Positions 60,401-64,000 of a DNA stretch of 64,000 nucleotides are shown here, in pieces. The notes under the pieces are model-generated. The model had not been told where the DNA came from and did not search any database. It was given only the letters and a program-made list of their open reading frames with translations. A program made the position numbers and the translations under genes. Position 1 is the first letter of the stretch. Each line of letters begins with the position of its first letter. The DNA comes from Carettochelys insculpta (lineage: Eukaryota; Chordata; Testudines; Carettochelyidae). The DNA is taken from contig NC_134161.1 in assembly GCF_033958435.1 (NCBI RefSeq), positions 5,828,001 to 5,892,000 of the forward strand, given 5' to 3'.

Positions 60401-63260
60401 GCACGGGGTTTGAAACCAGTTGTCAGCTCTGTGGATCTCGTGCTGTGCAGGGTGAGTGTGTCTGCAAGGGGCCGTTTAGGGGAGCGGCTTGGGGCTTTGC
60501 TGGCCGCTTATTTTGACAGGGAGCGCTTGTGTGTGTGGACACTCCGCATTTCCTTCCGGGGCGGCTCCTTTTGATGTTCTCCGTCACTACTTCGATGTTG
60601 AACGTCAATGGCACCAGCCCTGGAGGACGTGTGGATGATACGCGTCGAAGTAGCCTATTTCTATGTTCTTATGTCAAAATAGGCTACTTCGATGTAATGT
60701 GCTAGTGTAGACATAGCCACCATGAAGTAAGGAAGATTATTATACAACAGCAGAGCACACTGGGGGTATTAAGTCACTCGCCCAAGATCACTCAAGGAAC
60801 CTGTGGCAGAGCCTAGAACTGAACACAGATTTCTTGTGTCCCAGCCCACGAGACTATTCTCACAGCTCATGCTGACTGACAATCAAAGCAGGTACCTGCA
60901 GGCCTGAAATCATTTTCTTTGCTTCTTCCATTTCCTTTTCTAAATGGTCTTGCTGTTCCAGCAGCTGCTCCTCCCAGGACGTCTCTAGGCAAGGTCCAGG
61001 GCTCCCTGCCTGCCACTCTGGGACAAATGGTGAGTCTGCCTCGTCTGCAAGAGGAAAAAGCAACATGAAATACCAATGAACAACAACAGAGGAATCCTGC
61101 AAAGCAAGGCGCAGCACACAGAGGTCTCGAAATCAATGCACTTGGTTCCCAGTGGCAGGAACTGGAATCTCTTTCAGCTGATTTCAGGGTAATAGTAAGG
61201 GTGAAGCCTCTTAACCCCACTTAGGGATTTATGCCTCATTCACCCTTCAAGAGAACCATTACCTTCTCTGTGTGTGCATTGCTGTGAGTGAAAGGTGATC
61301 TAAATCCTTCATTTTCCCGCACACTAATGTCCACTGTCTCCTGGTATTACAGAGTTGTAGGCAAGGTGTGGAGGAGAATGCAATGCGTGGGGGTGAGGGT
61401 ATTTCTGTCTCACTGTTGGAGCTGAAGAAAAGGATGAATAAGAGCGGGAAGAGGGGATCTCTCAGTGTTGCAGGAGACACCCCCTACCAACCTACTCCAA
61501 TAAGCACTAACGAATCATAGAAGATGGAGGTGAAAGAGACTTTAGGAGAGTGGTGGGCAACCTGTGGCCCACAGCTGTTCCAGATCTGGGAGGGAGGGGG
61601 AAGAGCAGCGACAGAGTGCGAATCAGGTGATTCACATGCTCCAAAAGTGCTGGGCGGGAAGGGGAGGTAAAGGTAAGTGCCCCATTGTGCGAGAGGCACA
61701 TCAGGGATAAGGGTGCTCAGGGGTGTTGTGGGGCTGAAGGTAGAACCCCAGTGGGCCACAGGATGCTGCAGCCCATGAAGGGCCACTCACGCAGTCCACT
61801 CACAATTGGTGGTTGCCCATTCCTGCCGTAGGAGGTCATCTAGTCCAGTCCCTTGCCCAATCCAAAAATGGACTGATGTTAGGGCAATTAAAGTCAATGC
61901 TGATTTTAATGAGAGTTAGATCAGGCCCTAAACACTTGTCATCAAGCTTTTCCATTGTGTCGGTATACCTCTGTGACTGGCTTAAGTGAGAAGTCTACTG
62001 CAGAGCCAGAATTCTTGAAGCCCTTGCCAGCTTTTACTCCATGTATTGAAGCAATAGAGGTGCTGGTGGGGAGAGTGTGCCACTTTTAACTGAATGAATG
62101 TCTCGCTCCAGTTGCTGAGCTCAGGGAGTCATATGCATGCAAGGCATGTTCACTATGAGCCTCTCTGCCCCATTCATGAATAAGCCAAGGTTTTTTGGGC
62201 ACAACCCCATTCTTCACAAGTTTATCCAAGGCTTGGTTCTGTCAAGTTTACTCATGCTGAATAGTAGTTTACTCCACAAAATTAATGGGGCTACCTGGAG
62301 AGCCAATTCTTGCTAACCATAAGTTTGGCACAACTGATTCCATAATAATCTGCTGTATGAAACTTTTTTCCTACAGAGGCATTTATAATCAGCCAGTTCA
62401 TTATTTCTGTCTGATCTAGCTATCTACTCATATCTTTCTTGGCTGTGATACCTGGGCAATAGTCCCCTGCTACATATCCTCAAAAATATCGGGGGCAAGA
62501 ATTATCGCAAATTTCAGAAAGCTATTAAGCCATGTTTTACAGACTAATTTGAAATGCAATGAAAATCAGATATATCGGGGAGAAGGTAGAGGGTGTCATG
62601 GAAAAATGTCCATGTTAAGTAAAATCAGGCAATAATCATACAATAACCCCAGCCTTGCAAAGTGCCACTGTCAATTAGTAGTCGGTTTTGTGCATCTGTG
62701 GCATAAATCCAGAACCCCGTTCCGCAGGTTCAGCTCCAGTCTCCAAACTCAAATAGACGACATCTTTCTGTGGGATTGTACCTTTTTTCACAACTGAGTT
62801 CTTTCACAAAGCATCCACCTGACACTGTAACTAACAAATGACAATTTATCCCTTCTCCAAGGCTTTTCATTTTCAAAGCATTAACGAGCGAGTCTCCTGG
62901 ACTTTGCCAAACAGTGGCACATCCTTAGCACTACTAACCAGTGAGTTTGTGGATTTAATTTGATAAGAACTGATGTATCAGCTCATAAAATTGCACACCT
63001 ACAGGGTCTCTGGAGTCCAACCAGCAAGTATGTGCCATGGCCTTCATGTGGGGAGTCCTGGAAGCAGGGAAAGAGGCAATGCATCATCTATGATCTACCT
63101 GTTTTGGTTTCTGTTTCTTCAGCTCGGGTGGTCACAAAGCCTGCTCTGTCCTCCGACTGGGTTCCAATGGACTCACTCTTTGTACTGTGTATGGGACTGG
63201 GTGACGTCAGACTGCAGAGGGGAGGAGGAGACACAATTATTTCCCGTGTGAGCTGCAAAC
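45306..63260 (-). CDS. DIXDC1: Dixin (DIX domain-containing protein 1), 5' exons outside window
   Basis: Fifteen exons on the minus strand, 5' to 3': 63099-63260 (or from 63211), 60896-61044, 56206-56295, 56056-56109, 54572-54622, 53498-53602, 52848-52901, 52206-52298, 52044-52115, 51408-51485, 51068-51229, 49532-49598, 48026-48134, 47300-47408 and 45306-45386 (stop). Dixin is a cytoplasmic Wnt-pathway scaffold that binds Dishevelled and Axin through head-to-tail DIX polymers. The middle exons encode a long coiled coil ([50 protein letters not shown]). The last three encode the complete DIX domain, from [19 protein letters not shown] through [14 protein letters not shown] to WVEEDHGEN. Exons from 60896 through 51068 are nearly all phase 0, which would allow cassette skipping. 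The first listed exon has two good acceptors, so its 5' edge is uncertain. The N-terminal part of the gene, including any calponin-homology region, lies to the right of the window. Confidence 0.94.
45546..45935. mobile_element. Palindromic MITE, PIF/Harbinger-like
   Basis: 390 bp with ends GGCTGTGGCTACACTTGCA and its inverse TGCAAGTGTAGACACAGCC, flanked by a 3-bp TAT duplication (45543-45545 and 45936-45938). The halves mirror each other around the centre at about 45755 (TTCTTCCCTTATTTATGGGAAGAA). It lies in the last intron of DIXDC1, between the two final DIX-domain exons. Confidence 0.85.
45960..46095 (-). mobile_element. MIR SINE fragment
   Basis: The plus strand reads TTATCCCCATTTTTCTGACAGG, GAAACAGAGGGCTCATGATTTG and TAAGGTCATATGG, the complement of a MIR core. 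Directly adjacent to the MITE at 45546-45935. Confidence 0.7.
46481..46753. mobile_element. MITE with imperfect inverted ends
   Basis: The left part (ACTGAAACAAAATTTCAAAATGCC, CATGCAAAT) is mirrored on the right by ATTTGCATGACCATTTCGAAG and TTTTGTTTCAGTGTAGATGTAGCC. The interior has CCTTTCGAAAAGGGCCCCCA and TGCTAATGAGACGCTGAATATGC. This resembles elements I associate with softshell turtles. The flanking duplication is not clear. Confidence 0.65.
48236..48530 (+). mobile_element. tRNA-headed SINE with A26 tract and CR1-like tail
   Basis: Starts TAACTCAGTTGGTTAGTGCAG (A box) and carries ATCAGTTCAAGCCCC (B box). A second tRNA-like block and 26 consecutive A (48421-48446) follow, then a CR1-like tail (GGGGACTAGACTCAATGACC, GGTCCCTTCCAGCTCTG). 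This is the turtle polIII/SINE structure. Lies about 100 bp upstream of a DIX-domain exon in DIXDC1. Confidence 0.85.
49720..49738. repeat. (CA)n microsatellite
   Basis: An uninterrupted CA dinucleotide run of about nine units in a DIXDC1 intron. Confidence 0.9.
50385..50770 (+). repeat. Interspersed repeat (second copy at 7030-7450)
   Basis: Shares ordered blocks with 7030-7450, including CACCTCACTTAAAA, TGAAAAATTG, AATCAATTGGAATATAC and TTTTATGTAACCTATGGTAAAA, ending TACCCCTGGTTGACAGCCACTGG. Lies in a DIXDC1 intron. Confidence 0.75.
51690..51785 (-). mobile_element. MIR SINE fragment
   Basis: The plus strand reads CATTTTGCAGATGGGGAAAC, TGAGGCAGAGCTGGG, GTGACTTGCCACAAAGTCAC and TCAGGGCTGGAATTCAAGCC, a clear MIR complement. 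Confidence 0.88.
53850..53945 (-). mobile_element. MIR SINE fragment
   Basis: The plus strand reads GAGTCAGAAGTAGAACCCAG, CTGTCCTAACTCCCTGTCCC, matching the distal MIR region in reverse. Only a short piece survives. Confidence 0.5.
54335..54430 (+). mobile_element. CR1 LINE 3' end fragment
   Basis: Contains GCTGGAGGTCGGACTAGATC, CTCACAGTGGTCCCTTCTGG and CCTTGAGATCTATAC, the CR1 3' terminus in forward orientation. Confidence 0.85.
55640..56020. repeat. GC-rich repeat-like block
   Basis: A GC-rich block just left of a DIXDC1 exon, with a 135-codon open frame on the plus strand. The sequence (CCACCCAATGGGTTTGACGG, GGGCCCAATGGTTAAAAAGAG) looks like a dispersed repeat and not a gene, but I cannot name the family. 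No splice-compatible ortholog exon is recognised. Confidence 0.3.
56853..57035. mobile_element. Tc1/mariner-pogo-like MITE
   Basis: 183 bp with inverted ends CAGTAGAGTGACC and, reading inward from the right, CAGTAGGGTCTCAAC. It is bounded by TA on both sides (56851-56852 and 57036-57037), as expected for TA-targeting transposons. Interior partners GTTCGCAAATTC and TTCGTGAGGGTTC suggest an imperfect palindrome. Confidence 0.65.
57648..57779 (+). repeat. Fold-back family, copy 5 (single arm, 17-bp target duplication)
   Basis: Starts ACAGAGAGGTAGCTGTGTTAG and carries GCACTTTAAAGACTAACA, ATGATTTATTCCGTGATGAG and CTTTCGTGGAACAGACCC, ending TTTCAGATCAATTT without the inverted second arm. It is flanked by ACTGAYGTAAATCAGTA at 57631-57647 and 57780-57796 with one mismatch. 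Confidence 0.8.
57840..58000 (+). repeat. Interspersed repeat (second copy at 9741-9890)
   Basis: Shares GAGAGATTCA, CCAGCTGATGAGCA, GGTGCACATGCACA and TTATTCTGCACACGGATGGAAAAA with 9741-9890, and ends TTAGAGGGAACATTGC. Lies in a DIXDC1 intron. Confidence 0.65.
60020..60718. mobile_element. Non-autonomous PIF/Harbinger-like transposon
   Basis: 699 bp with ends GGCTGCGTCTACACTA and its inverse TAGTGTAGACATAGCC, flanked by a 3-bp ACC duplication (60017-60019 and 60719-60721). Many TCGAA-type motifs (CTACTTCGAAGTAG, TCGAAATAG, GATGTTGAA) occur near both ends. The interior is GC-rich with a (CTG)n run at about 60358-60379. No transposase. It sits 177 bp from DIXDC1 exon 60896-61044. Confidence 0.85.
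60765..60860 (-). mobile_element. MIR SINE fragment
   Basis: The plus strand reads TAAGTCACTCGCCCAAGATC, ACTCAAGGAACCTGTGGCAG and AGCCTAGAACTGAACACAG, a MIR complement, next to a DIXDC1 exon. Confidence 0.7.
61512..61930 (-). mobile_element. CR1 fragment split by a hAT-like insertion
   Basis: The left CR1 piece is about 61512-61550 (AATCATAGAAGATGG) and the right piece about 61829-61930 (GAGGTCATCTAGTCCAGTCC). The interruption is the element at 61551-61828. CR1 is on the minus strand. Confidence 0.8.
61551..61828. mobile_element. hAT-like non-autonomous transposon nested in CR1
   Basis: 278 bp with inverted ends TGGTGGGCAACCTG and, read inward from the right, CGGCAGGAATGGGCAACCACC. It is flanked by the 8-bp duplication TAGGAGAG / TAGGAGGT (61543-61550 and 61829-61836), where the last bases have diverged. 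Interior motifs GTGGCCCACAGCTG and GGGCCACTCACGCAGTCCAC fit a turtle hAT family. No coding capacity. Confidence 0.8.
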
Positions 63261-63524
63261 CTAGCAGGGAAAAAAGCAACTTCATCTCCATCTAAAATAC
63301 AAAGTTAATATGCAAGAAGTCTGGTCACACTAAGTGTTGCCCGCATGCCAGTGAATTCACTAGCAGGCCAGAGAGTTCCTGCAACTTTTCAGCCCAGTAT
63401 CTGACTGAAGTGCTGCAGCAGTAATTAGTCTTTTCACTTTTCCTGTAGCTTCAGAAGACATAAATAGGAGAGGCAACTACTGCAGGATTAATCGAGATTC
63501 CAGATTCAGGGAGCTAAGTCTAGC

Positions 63525-63832
63525 CCTGTGTTTCTTAAACTGTGTTCCGCAGAGCACTGGAGTTCTGTGAACAACTCACAGATGTGCCGCGAGCATTTAG
63601 AAAAATAGACTGATGGCATATATTTTCTGTGATCAAAACAAGAGAGAATGTTACTTTTTCATTAGTATGATACCCGATTAAATTACTTCATTTTGTTTTT
63701 GCTTGATATGTTGCTGTTTTTCTGTTTGTTTGGGGTTTATTTTTGTTTTTTGAATAAAATTTTCAGAGATGTTCCACATAAAAATTATTATTGTTTGGTG
63801 TTCTGTGGTCTCAAAAAAATTAAGAAACACTG
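63525..63832. mobile_element. hAT-like element with TTTCTTAA ends
   Basis: The left CTGTGTTTCTTAAACTGTG is mirrored on the right by TTAAGAAACACTGG. The interior has GTTCCGCAGAGCACTGG and GTTCTGTGAACAACTC near the left and an AT-rich body. I recognise the style of common hAT MITEs, but a clean 8-bp duplication is not evident. Confidence 0.6.
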
Positions 63833-64000
63833 GTTTAGACTATCCTTCAGACTGCAGTGCTCTTTACAGCATAATCTATTGCATGCTTTAGCCTATAGTT
63901 GCAAACTTCTACCAAAAAGGCATTCGCAGTATCTCAGCTCTCTTCATTTCTCACCTGTATCTACAGGACACAATTAGAGTATAGGGAACTAACTAGAATT

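Noticed and set aside
60325..60516. Secreted-peptide-like frame as a real gene
   Set aside because: Located entirely inside a non-autonomous transposon with a CTG repeat. Kept as an observation only.

Overview
This window is vertebrate nuclear DNA, most likely from a cryptodiran turtle. The protein-coding exons are unmistakably those of an amniote. The repeats are of turtle type: tRNA-headed SINEs with CR1-like tails, CR1 LINE fragments, many ancient MIR elements, and palindromic MITEs with GGCTGTGTCTACACT-like ends. The MITE style reminds me of softshell turtles, but I hold that loosely. Nothing here looks bacterial or viral.

The window holds six genes in the order SDHD(-) TIMM8B(+) NKAPD1(-) PIH1D2(+) DLAT(-) DIXDC1(-). 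As far as I know the human 11q23.1 block, this is the same order and relative orientation, read in reverse. All coding exons of TIMM8B, NKAPD1, PIH1D2 and DLAT are in the window, and their splice phases close exactly to proteins of 86, 298, 315 and 633 residues. SDHD is cut at the left edge: three of an expected four coding exons are present. DIXDC1 is cut at the right edge: its 3'-most fifteen exons, including the DIX domain, are present.

Layout: 1-7923 SDHD exons 1-3 with long introns; 7924-8078 a 155-bp CpG-rich divergent promoter; 8079-9068 TIMM8B; 9069-13283 the region between the converging ends of TIMM8B and NKAPD1; 13284-19477 NKAPD1; about 20340-20915 a second CpG-rich divergent promoter, shared by NKAPD1 and PIH1D2; 21102-24781 PIH1D2; 24782-28574 the region between the converging ends of PIH1D2 and DLAT; 28575-39447 DLAT; 39448-39960 its GC-rich promoter; 39960-45305 intergenic DNA and the presumed DIXDC1 3' UTR; 45306-63260 DIXDC1.

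Three of the genes serve mitochondria: SDHD (complex II membrane anchor), TIMM8B (intermembrane-space chaperone) and DLAT (E2 core of pyruvate dehydrogenase). PIH1D2 belongs to the PIH/R2TP-like co-chaperones, NKAPD1 is a nuclear-type basic/serine protein, and DIXDC1 is a Wnt/Dishevelled-like polymerising scaffold. The cluster is conserved ancestral linkage, not an operon. I found no new gene system. The least explained material is repetitive: a family of short fold-back insertions with 13-17 bp target duplications, several palindromic MITEs with 3-bp duplications, and a nested hAT-in-CR1 insertion. Repeat family names come from recognition alone, without a database search.
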